A stretch of DNA of 26,180 bases from JBBRNV01 sp038227435 (GTDB lineage Bacteria > Patescibacteriota > Minisyncoccia > Phycocordibacterales > CALRBL01). Where the stretch lies: contig JBBRPW010000008.1 of the NCBI GenBank assembly GCA_038227435.1, forward strand, positions 1 to 26,180. Reading direction: 5' to 3'. The notes beneath the pieces are model-generated. The model was not told where the DNA came from. It ran no database searches and worked only from the letters and a program-made list of their open reading frames with translations. Each line of letters starts with the position of its first letter. Position 1 is the stretch's first letter. Both the position numbers and the translations under genes were made by a program. Positions 7,394 through 15,345 of the stretch are shown piece by piece.

Positions 7394-8332
7394 ATGAAGA
7401 AATCACAAATTGTTTTAGTTTCATCTCTAATAATTATCTTAATTACGTTACTCACACTTTGTGTTGGGACTTATGTCTATTTATCAAAGCACTCGAGTAC
7501 TCTGGCAATTTCAGAAATAGATTCAAATACTTCTTGGAAAACATATTCAAGTAAAGATGGAAAGTTTACTATCGATTATCCCTCAAACTGGACAGTGGAT
7601 GAAAACCCATATATAGGAGAAGGTTACTTGCAGTTTTGTCCCCCAGAACTTACAGATAAATCACAGGTTGCTACTTGTAAACAAAAAAATAGTAGTCCTC
7701 ATATGCAAGATACCTATGCTCCAATACTTTTCAACCCACAAGCGAATTTTGAACAAGGTTCGATAACAAATCCTGATTATAAAATCATTGGTTTTGATTC
7801 GGTTAATAAAATAACTTATCTATTGAGTATAAATAACCAGGCATTCAAAACAATATTTGAAAAAATGGTGGAAAGCTTTGCACTACATCTACAAGCAACG
7901 AGAGCGGTTTCAGAAATAGAAAAATTTTGTCAATTTGCTACTAGTTCAAAAACACATAACGAATACGTTGATGTGAGTAAGAAATCTTTATTTGACTGCA
8001 GTTTTACTGAGGGAGGTCTTACTTATACAATCAGATATGAAACTAAGGCTATTGCTAATAATGACCTTCCTTATTACGTCTTTAGCATTATCTACAATGA
8101 CATGGTTATTAATAAATTTTCTACTATCGATCCACCATATAATGAATCTCACCCGAGAGATATTGGAGGCTTTTTAAGACCCGATACATTTAATACAGCT
8201 AATGATTACAATAATGATGGATACAAAGACATTTCATTTATATTAGATGCTCCGGCTGATCGAAAACCTGATTATGAAATCTATCTGTATAATCCATCAA
8301 CAAAAACATTCAACAAATCGAATTCGTATTAA
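7394..8332 (+). CDS. Membrane-anchored PsbP-like domain protein
   Basis: A 312-residue protein from ATG 7394. An in-frame ATG at 7376 would add only MCYNFF and precedes the predicted transcript start. An N-terminal hydrophobic segment (about residues 5-30) anchors it, with the rest outside the cytoplasm. Residues 47-68 (SWKTYSSKDGKFTIDYPSNW) are typical of the PsbP-like/DUF-type domain frequent in secreted proteins of Patescibacteria. Near the C terminus D271-x-N-x-D-G-x-x-D279 is a calcium-binding loop of the FG-GAP/EF-hand type. A cysteine lies in the membrane segment (C23) but without a clear lipobox. Function unknown; probably an envelope protein. Confidence 0.65.
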   Translation: MKKSQIVLVSSLIIILITLLTLCVGTYVYLSKHSSTLAISEIDSNTSWKTYSSKDGKFTIDYPSNWTVDENPYIGEGYLQFCPPELTDKSQVATCKQKNSSPHMQDTYAPILFNPQANFEQGSITNPDYKIIGFDSVNKITYLLSINNQAFKTIFEKMVESFALHLQATRAVSEIEKFCQFATSSKTHNEYVDVSKKSLFDCSFTEGGLTYTIRYETKAIANNDLPYYVFSIIYNDMVINKFSTIDPPYNESHPRDIGGFLRPDTFNTANDYNNDGYKDISFILDAPADRKPDYEIYLYNPSTKTFNKSNSY

Positions 8333-8391
8333 AACCACATATTAAATGCGGGATTGATTTTTACAAGAAACGTATTAATATATGTCTACCC

Positions 8392-9066
8392 ATGAAAAAC
8401 GATGATTTAAAAGACGAAAATGATGCGATGAATTCCGAAAAAAATGAGGAAATGGATACTGCTGAAAAAACGGAAGAATCTGATGCGGATAATAAAGAGA
8501 TTGACCTAGATGAAGAATTTGTAGAAACAGACGAGGAAGGAAGCCCTATGAATAGCTCTGGACCTGCTGTTCTTAATAGTCTGCGAGATAAGCTTAAAAA
8601 AGCACTTGAGGAAAAGCAGCAATATCTAAATAGCTGGCAAAAAGATAAAGCAGAATTTATCAATATTCGGAAGCGCGATGAAGATGCTAAGAATGAATTT
8701 GTAAAATTTGCTGAGCAACGAATAGTTGAGAACATGCTTCCCACGCTTGATTCTTTTGAGCTTGCACTAAATCATGGAGTAAATATCTCAGACGCAACAG
8801 AAGCAAAAAACTTTGAGTCGTATAAAAAAGGGATTGATGGAATTTACCAGAACTTTATTTCTTTTTTATCAAAATATAATGTAGTACCTTTTGGAAATAC
8901 AGGAGAGGTGTTTGATCATAATTTACACCATTCAATAGCACTTACCGAAACAGATGATAGCTCAAAAGATGGAATTATTTCAGAAGTGCTTCAAAAGGGA
9001 TACATAATGAAAGATAAAGTAATTCGCCCAGCCATGGTAAAGGTATACGAAGTAGCTCACAAATAA
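8392..9066 (+). CDS. grpE: Nucleotide exchange factor GrpE
   Basis: A 224-residue protein. GrpE releases ADP from DnaK. The first 60 residues are very acidic and low in complexity. A long coiled coil follows (about 65-110, with LRDKLKKALEEKQQYLNSWQ). The four-helix/beta-wing part is recognisable by FINIRKRDEDAKNEFVKFA, then MLPTLDSFELAL and HHSIALTE, ending with GYIMKDKVIRPAMVKVYE. It lies two genes upstream of dnaK. Upstream, TTGATT (8354-8359) and AT-rich -10 candidates (8373-8384) suggest a promoter. I see no CIRCE operator. Confidence 0.93.
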   Translation: MKNDDLKDENDAMNSEKNEEMDTAEKTEESDADNKEIDLDEEFVETDEEGSPMNSSGPAVLNSLRDKLKKALEEKQQYLNSWQKDKAEFINIRKRDEDAKNEFVKFAEQRIVENMLPTLDSFELALNHGVNISDATEAKNFESYKKGIDGIYQNFISFLSKYNVVPFGNTGEVFDHNLHHSIALTETDDSSKDGIISEVLQKGYIMKDKVIRPAMVKVYEVAHK

Positions 9067-9087
9067 AACAGGGGGACTGAAGTTTAC

Positions 9088-9116
9088 TTGCACAGGCAGA
9101 ATAGTTACGATACAAC
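9088..9116 (+). promoter_or_regulatory. Promoter for orf124, leaderless geometry
   Basis: TTGCAC (9088-9093), a 17-base spacer, TACAAC (9111-9116), then six bases and ATG 9123. The spacing is ideal and the predicted +1 is the A of the ATG. This is one of the clearest examples of the pattern in the window. Confidence 0.65.
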
Positions 9117-9122
9117 TTATAT

Positions 9123-9497
9123 ATGCACATTATTAAGCACCACAATCAAAAAGCATACATGTTCCTTTCGAATGAAGGGAATCTTGTACGTGCACACGTG
9201 GTTCTTATCGTCCAGAAAAATTTAAATGGTAAGGATGGAATCGAACAAAAAACATATACTCAACTTATTTCTCAACAGCAAGCTCAATATTTGGCCTTTC
9301 ATAAAACAGAATTAATTGAGCAAGGAATTTATATTACAGACAACTGCACATTTGAAGCTGCAGTTATTGCACTTTCGGGAAATATTAAAGAAAGTGAGTA
9401 TTCAAAAACACTTACAAGCATTCCATCTCCATATATTTCAATATTTGACGACGCAATATTGTTTTCAACTCAAAAAACCCGCGGGCCCAATAAATAA
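9123..9497 (+). CDS. Uncharacterised 124-residue protein between grpE and dnaK
   Basis: I do not recognise this protein. It has 124 residues, no membrane segment and no signal peptide. The first half is beta-like (YMFLSNEGNLVRAHVVLIVQ), the middle is Gln-rich and helical (TYTQLISQQQAQYLAFHKTE), and the end is short strands and loops. One cysteine (in TDNCTF) and no obvious catalytic cluster. It has its own promoter with transcription predicted to start on the ATG, and codon use like its neighbours, which supports a real gene. Its place inside the grpE-dnaK-dnaJ cluster hints at a proteostasis role or stress co-regulation, but that is only context. Confidence 0.75.
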   Translation: MHIIKHHNQKAYMFLSNEGNLVRAHVVLIVQKNLNGKDGIEQKTYTQLISQQQAQYLAFHKTELIEQGIYITDNCTFEAAVIALSGNIKESEYSKTLTSIPSPYISIFDDAILFSTQKTRGPNK

Positions 9498-9565
9498 TTA
9501 CAAATTACAGCTTTTTTTGCTGTTACTTATTAATTATTTATGAACTTTAACTAAATTAAAAATAT

Positions 9566-11494
9566 ATGGGTAAAATTATTGGAATTGACCTTGGAACAAC
9601 AAACTCGGCGGTAGCGGTAATGGAAGCAGGTGTACCTAAAATTCTTGAAAACTCAGAAGGAGCACGAACTACGCCTTCTATTGTTGCTCAATCAAAAACA
9701 GGAGAACGAATTGTAGGACAACTAGCAAAACGACAAGCGGTTACGAATCCAACAAACACTATCTTCGGTATCAAACGATTTATCGGACATTCGTACGACG
9801 AAAACATCGTTCAAAAAGACAAAGATGTAGTGCCATTTAAAATCAGTAAATCTGATAATGGAGGAGTGTTAGTTGATCTAGCCGGAAAACCAAATCGTCC
9901 TGAAGAAATTTCAGCTATGATTTTGGCAAAAATTAAAGCCGATGCTGAAGCTCGACTTGGAGAACCAGTAACTGAGGCCATTATTACAGTTCCCGCATAC
10001 TTTAACGACTCACAACGACAAGCAACAAAAGATGCTGGAAAAATTGCAGGGCTCGACGTTAAACGAATTATCAATGAACCTACTGCTGCAGCTCTTGCAT
10101 ACGGATTCAATAAGAAGAAAGATGAAAAAATTGTTGTATTCGACTTCGGAGGAGGAACATTTGATATTTCAATTTTGGATGTTTCGAACGACGTAGTTGA
10201 AGTAAAAGCAACTGATGGAGATAGTCATTTAGGAGGAAAAGATATCGATCAAAAAATTGTTAATTGGCTTGCTGACGAATTTAAAAAAGATTCAGGAATT
10301 GATGTTCGAAAAGACGCCCTTGCTCTTCAACGACTCGATGAAGCAGCGGAGAAAGCGAAAATTGAACTATCAACTGCTGTTGAAAGTGAAATTAATATTC
10401 CGTTCATCACATCCGATGCGTCTGGCCCGCGACACTTACTGATTAAACTTTCTCGAGCAAAACTTGAGGAACTTTCAAGTGAATTCATTGAGCGAGCAAT
10501 GCAAATTACAAAGCGAGCAATGGAAGCATCACCGTTTAAACTAAATGAAATTAGTGAAGTAATTTTAGTTGGAGGGCAAACTCGAATGCCCGCACTTACC
10601 GAAGCTGTTAAAACCTTCTTTGGGAAGGAGCCAAATAAATCAATTAACCCTGATGAAGTAGTGGCACTCGGTGCTGCAATTCAAGGAGGAATTATTTCAG
10701 GTGATGTGAAAGATATTCTTCTGCTCGACGTGATTCCACTATCACTTGGTATTGAAACAATGGGTGGGGTAGCTACAAAATTAGTTGAACGAAACACAAC
10801 AATTCCTTCATCAAAAACTCAAGTCTTTTCAACTGCTGCTGATAATCAACCTTCGGTAGAAATTAATATTGTTCAAGGAGAACGAGCGATGGCATCTGAC
10901 AATAAAAGTGTTGGGCGATTTGTGCTCGACGGAATTCCACCTTCTCCACGTGGTATGCCTCAAATTGAGGTAACATTCGATGTTGATGCAAACGGAATCT
11001 TAAATGTAAAAGCGAAGGACAAAGCTACTAATAAAGAGCAGTCAATTCGAATTGAAGCGAGCTCAGGACTTTCAGGAGAAGATATTGAGAAAATGAAAAA
11101 AGATGCTGAATTATATGCAACTGAAGATAAAGCAAAGAAAGAACTTGTTGAAGTTAAAAATATGGCGGAGCAACTTATTTACACTGCAGAAAAATCGCTT
11201 CGTGATGCAGGAGATAAAGTTCCGGCAGAACTTAAAACTTCTATCAATGAAAAAATCGATGCAGTTAAAAAAGTTAAAGATGGAAATGAATTAGCGCCAC
11301 TTAAAGAAACTACAGAACTTCTTTCAACTGAGCTTTCAAAAGTAGGACAATATATGCAAGCAAATCCAGCTGCAGATGGAGCAGCAGGAACTGCAGGTGC
11401 TGGAACCGAAACAGCCGACGGAGCAAATGGAGAAAAGAAAGAGGGAACTGACACAGCAGGAGCTAAGGATGCAAACTTCACTGAAAATAAATAG
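9566..11494 (+). CDS. dnaK: Chaperone DnaK (Hsp70)
   Basis: A 642-residue protein of normal length. DnaK binds exposed hydrophobic peptides under ATP control with DnaJ and GrpE. The ATPase domain starts with KIIGIDLGTTNSAVAVMEAG. It contains the Hsp70 signatures IVVFDFGGGTFDISILDV and VILVGGQTRMPALTEAV and the interdomain linker DILLLDVIPLSLGIET. The substrate domain and lid follow to about residue 600. The C-terminal tail is Ala/Gly/Glu-rich and ends ANFTENK rather than the EEV-type ending. Upstream, a weak promoter is possible (TTGCTG 9517-9522, TATGAA 9539-9544). There is no CIRCE element and no strong Shine-Dalgarno. Confidence 0.97.
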   Translation: MGKIIGIDLGTTNSAVAVMEAGVPKILENSEGARTTPSIVAQSKTGERIVGQLAKRQAVTNPTNTIFGIKRFIGHSYDENIVQKDKDVVPFKISKSDNGGVLVDLAGKPNRPEEISAMILAKIKADAEARLGEPVTEAIITVPAYFNDSQRQATKDAGKIAGLDVKRIINEPTAAALAYGFNKKKDEKIVVFDFGGGTFDISILDVSNDVVEVKATDGDSHLGGKDIDQKIVNWLADEFKKDSGIDVRKDALALQRLDEAAEKAKIELSTAVESEINIPFITSDASGPRHLLIKLSRAKLEELSSEFIERAMQITKRAMEASPFKLNEISEVILVGGQTRMPALTEAVKTFFGKEPNKSINPDEVVALGAAIQGGIISGDVKDILLLDVIPLSLGIETMGGVATKLVERNTTIPSSKTQVFSTAADNQPSVEINIVQGERAMASDNKSVGRFVLDGIPPSPRGMPQIEVTFDVDANGILNVKAKDKATNKEQSIRIEASSGLSGEDIEKMKKDAELYATEDKAKKELVEVKNMAEQLIYTAEKSLRDAGDKVPAELKTSINEKIDAVKKVKDGNELAPLKETTELLSTELSKVGQYMQANPAADGAAGTAGAGTETADGANGEKKEGTDTAGAKDANFTENK

Positions 11495-11517
11495 AGAATA
11501 AAAAACTCCATAATTAA

Positions 11518-12393
11518 ATGAAAAATTACTACGATATCTTGGGTGTGCCGAAAACCGCCTCTAAAGATGAAATCAAAAAAGCATTTCACAAGCTTGCTCA
11601 TAAATATCATCCTGACAAATCTGGAGGAGATGAAAAACAGTTTAAAGAAGTGAACGAGGCCTATTCGGCATTGTCTGATGATCAAAAAAGACAACAGTAT
11701 GATACGTACGGATCAACTGGTGGATTTAATCAGCAAAGCGGAGGCTTTGGTGGATTCAATTGGAATGGTTTTGAGGGATTTCAACAAGGAGGTTTTGGTG
11801 GACAAAATGGAGATATTGAGTTTGATTTAAGCGACATCCTTGGACAATTTTTTGGAGGTGGTCGTGGCCAGCGTCAGAAAAAAGGAAAGTCTGTTCAAAT
11901 TGATGTAGAACTTTCATTTAAAGAATCGGTGTTTGGAGCAAAGCGTTCGGTAAGCCCGTTAGGAGTGGCTGTAGAGTTCGACATTCCACCCGGAATTGAT
12001 AATGGATCTACGCTTCGAATTGCGGGTTATGGTCATCCTTCCGAATCTAAAGATGGACAACCCGGGGATTTACTTGTTCGTATTTGGGTAAAAGCTGATG
12101 CAAGATATAAAAAAGAAGGGCAACATCTAATTACAGATCTTCACATTAAATTAACAAGTGCACTTCTTGGTGACAACATTAACTTAGACACACTCGATGG
12201 ATCATTAAAAGTTGAAATTCCGCAAGGAATTTATCATGGAGAAATGTTGCGAGTACGAGGAAAGGGAATCGTATACGAGCACGACAAAAATAAACGTGGT
12301 GACTTATACATTAGAGTACATGTAGATATGCCCAAGAAATTATCAAAAGATGCTAAAAAAGCAGTTGAGGAGTTAAAGAAAGAGGGGATATAA
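11518..12393 (+). CDS. dnaJ: DnaJ-family co-chaperone lacking the zinc finger
   Basis: A 291-residue Hsp40. The J domain (residues 1-65) has the catalytic HPD at 31-33 (KYHPDKSGGDE), which stimulates DnaK ATPase. A Gly/Phe-rich linker spans about 66-115. The two C-terminal beta-barrel domains follow (VELSFKESVFGAKRSV, IPPGIDNGSTLRIAGYG, and PQGIYHGEMLRVRGKGI). None of the four CxxCxGxG zinc-finger repeats of DnaJ type A is present; the linker runs directly into the first beta domain, so the architecture is type B (CbpA/DnaJB-like). It starts 23 bases after dnaK, is probably co-transcribed with it, and is closed by a strong terminator. Confidence 0.92.
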   Translation: MKNYYDILGVPKTASKDEIKKAFHKLAHKYHPDKSGGDEKQFKEVNEAYSALSDDQKRQQYDTYGSTGGFNQQSGGFGGFNWNGFEGFQQGGFGGQNGDIEFDLSDILGQFFGGGRGQRQKKGKSVQIDVELSFKESVFGAKRSVSPLGVAVEFDIPPGIDNGSTLRIAGYGHPSESKDGQPGDLLVRIWVKADARYKKEGQHLITDLHIKLTSALLGDNINLDTLDGSLKVEIPQGIYHGEMLRVRGKGIVYEHDKNKRGDLYIRVHVDMPKKLSKDAKKAVEELKKEGI

Positions 12394-12420
12394 ATTAAAC
12401 AATTAAATATTTGTAGGATA

Positions 12421-12457
12421 TAATAATCTCGAACAACATTCGAGATTATTATTTTGT
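12421..12457 (+). terminator. Terminator after dnaJ
   Basis: A perfect 13-bp stem, TAATAATCTCGAA (12421-12433) with TTCGAGATTATTA (12439-12451), a 5-base loop and a following TTTTGT. Its position 28 bases after the dnaJ stop suits a rho-independent terminator of the chaperone block. The AT-rich symmetry may let it work in both directions. Confidence 0.8.
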
Positions 12458-12488
12458 AACATTATTTAGTTTATTTTGATTTAGATAT

Positions 12489-12938
12489 ATGACACCAGAT
12501 CTTTTGTTTGGACTTATCACCGCAGGAGTTTTTTACGGAATCCTTTATTCAAGAGGAAGTGAACTTTTTTTCAGAATTATTTTTTCAATTATTTTAAGTG
12601 TCGCGATATTTCAATTTATTCCTGAAGTACTTATTACATTTTTAACAAATCTTGTAAGCAATGCTGCGTACGCAAAAATTGGAGCATTTATTATTATTGG
12701 TGCAATTGCTTTTATTGCACTTCGTGGAATTCGAGGAGGATACGATTATGAAGGTGCGAAACCAGTTGAATTTGCAGTGTATGCAATAATTGGAGCTGCT
12801 CTTGTATATGTTGTATTTTTCTCAATCTTGCCGGGAGGCACATTAGTTGCCGGAAGCATGCTAAAAATTCTAACTACAAATGTATGGTTAGCATTTTTAG
12901 CCTTTTTTATTCCGGTTGCGTTGGTACTCAAGCGATAG
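12489..12938 (+). CDS. Small integral membrane protein
   Basis: A 149-residue protein with about four or five hydrophobic segments (roughly residues 4-22, 27-50, 58-80, 93-115, 125-146) separated by short loops. A charged loop (IRGGYDYEGAKPVE) lies in the middle. I do not recognise the family; a CvpA-like or other multi-pass protein of unknown function is possible. It is preceded by the dnaJ terminator, so it starts a new unit. The AT-rich upstream region has only weak -10 candidates. The next gene begins 17 bases after its stop with its own -10 box. Confidence 0.75.
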   Translation: MTPDLLFGLITAGVFYGILYSRGSELFFRIIFSIILSVAIFQFIPEVLITFLTNLVSNAAYAKIGAFIIIGAIAFIALRGIRGGYDYEGAKPVEFAVYAIIGAALVYVVFFSILPGGTLVAGSMLKILTTNVWLAFLAFFIPVALVLKR

Positions 12939-12950
12939 TATATCTATAGA
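12921..12950 (+). promoter_or_regulatory. Promoter for the methyltransferase gene
   Basis: TTGGTA (12921-12926), an 18-base spacer and TATAGA (12945-12950), with five bases before ATG 12956. The predicted transcript start falls on or next to the ATG. The -35 lies inside the end of the upstream membrane-protein gene. Confidence 0.5.
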
Positions 12951-12955
12951 CAATC

Positions 12956-13672
12956 ATGTCTCAACAAAAAGCCTGGGATAATGAATACGCTAATAAAACA
13001 TTTATAACGGGGAACAATGTTCCTCAAGCAGATTTTGTGCGCTTTATTAAATGGTATAAAAAAGGGGTTCGGGATATTGAGGGCTTACGGATAATCGACC
13101 TTGGTTGTGGGGTGGGTAAAAATGCATTTTATTTGGCCGAAAGGGGTGCTTGGGTAACAGCACTCGATATTTCAAAAAATGCCATAGATATGGCTAAAAG
13201 TATTGCTAAGGATCCTAAACAAACAGACCCGGCCGATGCCAAGCAAATTACCTGGCTACACCAATCTATTGCTGACGTTATACCTAATGTACCAAGCGGC
13301 TCTATCGATATTGCAATAGATGTAACCTCATCGAATTCATTAACCGAGGAGGAACTTGTAAGATATATAGATGAACTCCGTCGTGTATTAAAACCAAGCA
13401 GTTATTTGTTTATGCGAGGTCTACTACTTGAAGGCGATACACACGCCAAGTTTTTATTAAAAGAGCACCCAGGAAGTGAGAAAAACACCTATATTCAACC
13501 TGCTACAGACATTGTTGAACGAGTGTTCACCAAGGAATTATTTGAAGAAACATACGGGGAATTTTTTACTATTGTTCATTTTGAGAAAGTTGAGCATTAC
13601 ACAACAGTTGAGGATCGGAAGTATAAACGATCCTATTTTGTGGCTTATTTACAAATTAAAAGTACTAAATAA
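12956..13672 (+). CDS. Class I SAM-dependent methyltransferase
   Basis: A 238-residue soluble protein. SAM-binding motif I is clear at residues 48-56 (DLGCGVGKN), with the acidic residue that binds the ribose at the end of the next strand (VTALDIS, D71). Motif post-II follows (IADVIPNVPSGSIDIAIDV), then VLKPSSYLFMRGLLLEGD around motif III. The overall pattern suits small-molecule methyltransferases of the UbiE/TehB type. The substrate cannot be read from the sequence. It is followed after 29 bases by the CYTH-protein gene, without an evident shared pathway. Confidence 0.87.
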   Translation: MSQQKAWDNEYANKTFITGNNVPQADFVRFIKWYKKGVRDIEGLRIIDLGCGVGKNAFYLAERGAWVTALDISKNAIDMAKSIAKDPKQTDPADAKQITWLHQSIADVIPNVPSGSIDIAIDVTSSNSLTEEELVRYIDELRRVLKPSSYLFMRGLLLEGDTHAKFLLKEHPGSEKNTYIQPATDIVERVFTKELFEETYGEFFTIVHFEKVEHYTTVEDRKYKRSYFVAYLQIKSTK

Positions 13673-13701
13673 TTAATCAATTTACTCATAAACTTTTATT
13701 T

Positions 13702-14286
13702 ATGAAACTAGAAAAAGAGTACCGCTATATTGATTTTGATCCACAATTTTATTTTGATATCGCTAAAACCTTAGGTCAAGCTAAATTTATCAAATACAAA
13801 AGAGCTGTGTACGACATACCTGGTAAAGATGGTTGGTTGAGACTAAGAACTGATGGAAAGAAAACTGACCTGACAGTTAAAATTAGTGTCATCGATGATT
13901 CAAAAACAAGTAAATCTTTAGAACAAGAATTATTAATGGATAATTTTGATGACACAATAAAATTACTGGAGCTAATTGGTTACAAAGCACGCTCTGTGCA
14001 AACTAATTATCGAATAAAGTTCTTGATCGATAGTAATGTTGAAATGACATTTGATACATGGCCTGAGATTGGAACTTTAATCGAGATTGAGGGAGATTCA
14101 GAAGAGGCTATAGAACTAGTTGAAAAAAGATTTGAGGGTCTTCATCAATTTCATACAGATAAGACAATAACTGATTTATTTAGCGAGAAAAATATAGATG
14201 TTAAATATGCCGAAAATTTAGATTTTAAAGAAACTCCGCAGTTTATTGTTTCGAATTTCGGTATTAACAGCGACCCCAATAAATGA
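13702..14286 (+). CDS. CYTH-domain protein (triphosphate tunnel enzyme)
   Basis: A 194-residue protein of the CYTH/TTM superfamily, which hydrolyses or cyclises triphosphates in an eight-strand tunnel (adenylate cyclase class IV, thiamine triphosphatase, inorganic triphosphatase). The N-terminal ExExK signature appears as E4-K-E6-Y-R8, with Arg for Lys. Further family features are WLRLRTDGKKTDLTVKI, then SKSLEQELL, and MTFDTWPEIGTLIEIEGDSE with its acidic metal-binding residues. The substrate is unknown. It ends with UGA. The next gene (trpS) starts 14 bases later. Confidence 0.86.
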   Translation: MKLEKEYRYIDFDPQFYFDIAKTLGQAKFIKYKRAVYDIPGKDGWLRLRTDGKKTDLTVKISVIDDSKTSKSLEQELLMDNFDDTIKLLELIGYKARSVQTNYRIKFLIDSNVEMTFDTWPEIGTLIEIEGDSEEAIELVEKRFEGLHQFHTDKTITDLFSEKNIDVKYAENLDFKETPQFIVSNFGINSDPNK

Positions 14287-14292
14287 TATAAA
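14264..14292 (+). promoter_or_regulatory. Promoter for trpS
   Basis: TTAACA (14264-14269), a 17-base spacer and the extended -10 TGATATAAA (14284-14292, with the hexamer TATAAA at 14287-14292). ATG 14301 lies eight bases downstream, so a leader of 0-2 bases is expected. The promoter overlaps the end of the CYTH gene. Confidence 0.65.
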
Positions 14293-14300
14293 TTAGTTTT

Positions 14301-15275
14301 ATGAAAAAACGACTACTTTCAGGTGTTAAACCGACAGGACGACCTCATATTGGAAACTATTTTGGTGCAATGAAGCAATTTGTTGATAATCAAAACGAAT
14401 TTGATTCATATATAATGTTAGCCGATTATCATACCCTTAATCACATTCAAGATCGTGATTCGATGCGCCAACTTTCAATCGACACCATCATTGACTATTT
14501 AGCAATTGGACTCGATCCTAAAAACGTAACTATTTTTGCTCAGTCAGCCGTGCCTGCTCACACTGAACTCGCATGGATTTTTGACTCAATTACTACAATG
14601 CCATATTTACAACGAGCACACGCCTACAAAGATGCAATGGCCAAAAATAAAGAGGTAAGCGTGGGAACGTTTAATTATCCAATGCTTATGGCCGCCGACA
14701 TTTTACTGTACAGCCCTGAAATAGTTCCCGTAGGGCGAGATCAGAAACAGCATGTTGAAATTACACGTGACACCGCGCAAAAGTTTAATCATATATTTGA
14801 CAGAGAAGATGAAACTCCAACATTTAATTTGCCCAAAGAATTAATTTTAGATGAAGTTGCTATCGTTCCAGGAATTGACGGACAAAAAATGAGTAAGAGC
14901 TATAAAAATACAATTCCACTTTTTGCCTCTGACGAAGAAATTGAAAAGCAAGTAATGGCAATTGTTACGGATTCAAGTGGAGATGAGCCTGTTAATGTTA
15001 AAGCAATCCACTCGCTATTAAAACCGGCTGCGGAAATTGAGGCTCTGTATACAGAACATAAGGGAAAATATAAGGCACTGAAAGAAGCTTTGATTACTGA
15101 CTTGAAAACATTTATTACTCCGCTTCGGGAAAAACGAGAACAAATTGCAAAAGACATGGAATTCATTCATACAGTTTTGAAAGAAGGAAATGCAAAAGCA
15201 AAAGAAGTGGCTGAAACTAAAATGAAAATGGTCCGAGATAGAGTTGGAGTGACTCATTCTGATACAGATAAGTAA
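14301..15275 (+). CDS. trpS: Tryptophanyl-tRNA synthetase
   Basis: A 324-residue class I synthetase, normal for bacterial TrpRS (about 330). It charges tRNA-Trp. The N terminus LLSGVKPTGRPHIGNYFGAM contains the HIGH-type motif (PHIGN, residues 16-20 region). KMSKS is intact at 196-200 (GQKMSKSYKN). GRDQKQHVEITRDTAQKFN, which follows the Trp pocket, is also typical. The product ends with a charged helical tail. Its own extended -10 promoter lies just upstream. Confidence 0.95.
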   Translation: MKKRLLSGVKPTGRPHIGNYFGAMKQFVDNQNEFDSYIMLADYHTLNHIQDRDSMRQLSIDTIIDYLAIGLDPKNVTIFAQSAVPAHTELAWIFDSITTMPYLQRAHAYKDAMAKNKEVSVGTFNYPMLMAADILLYSPEIVPVGRDQKQHVEITRDTAQKFNHIFDREDETPTFNLPKELILDEVAIVPGIDGQKMSKSYKNTIPLFASDEEIEKQVMAIVTDSSGDEPVNVKAIHSLLKPAAEIEALYTEHKGKYKALKEALITDLKTFITPLREKREQIAKDMEFIHTVLKEGNAKAKEVAETKMKMVRDRVGVTHSDTDK

Positions 15276-15345
15276 CGATAGTAGACCGTTAGTAATAGAT
15301 CTTTCCAATTATCAAGAATCTGTATTTACTATTAATTTATCTTAC

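Noticed and set aside
9507..9523. ACAGC-T7-GCTGT hairpin before dnaK
   Set aside because: The stem is only 5 bp with no T-run after it; not a convincing terminator, and not a CIRCE operator.
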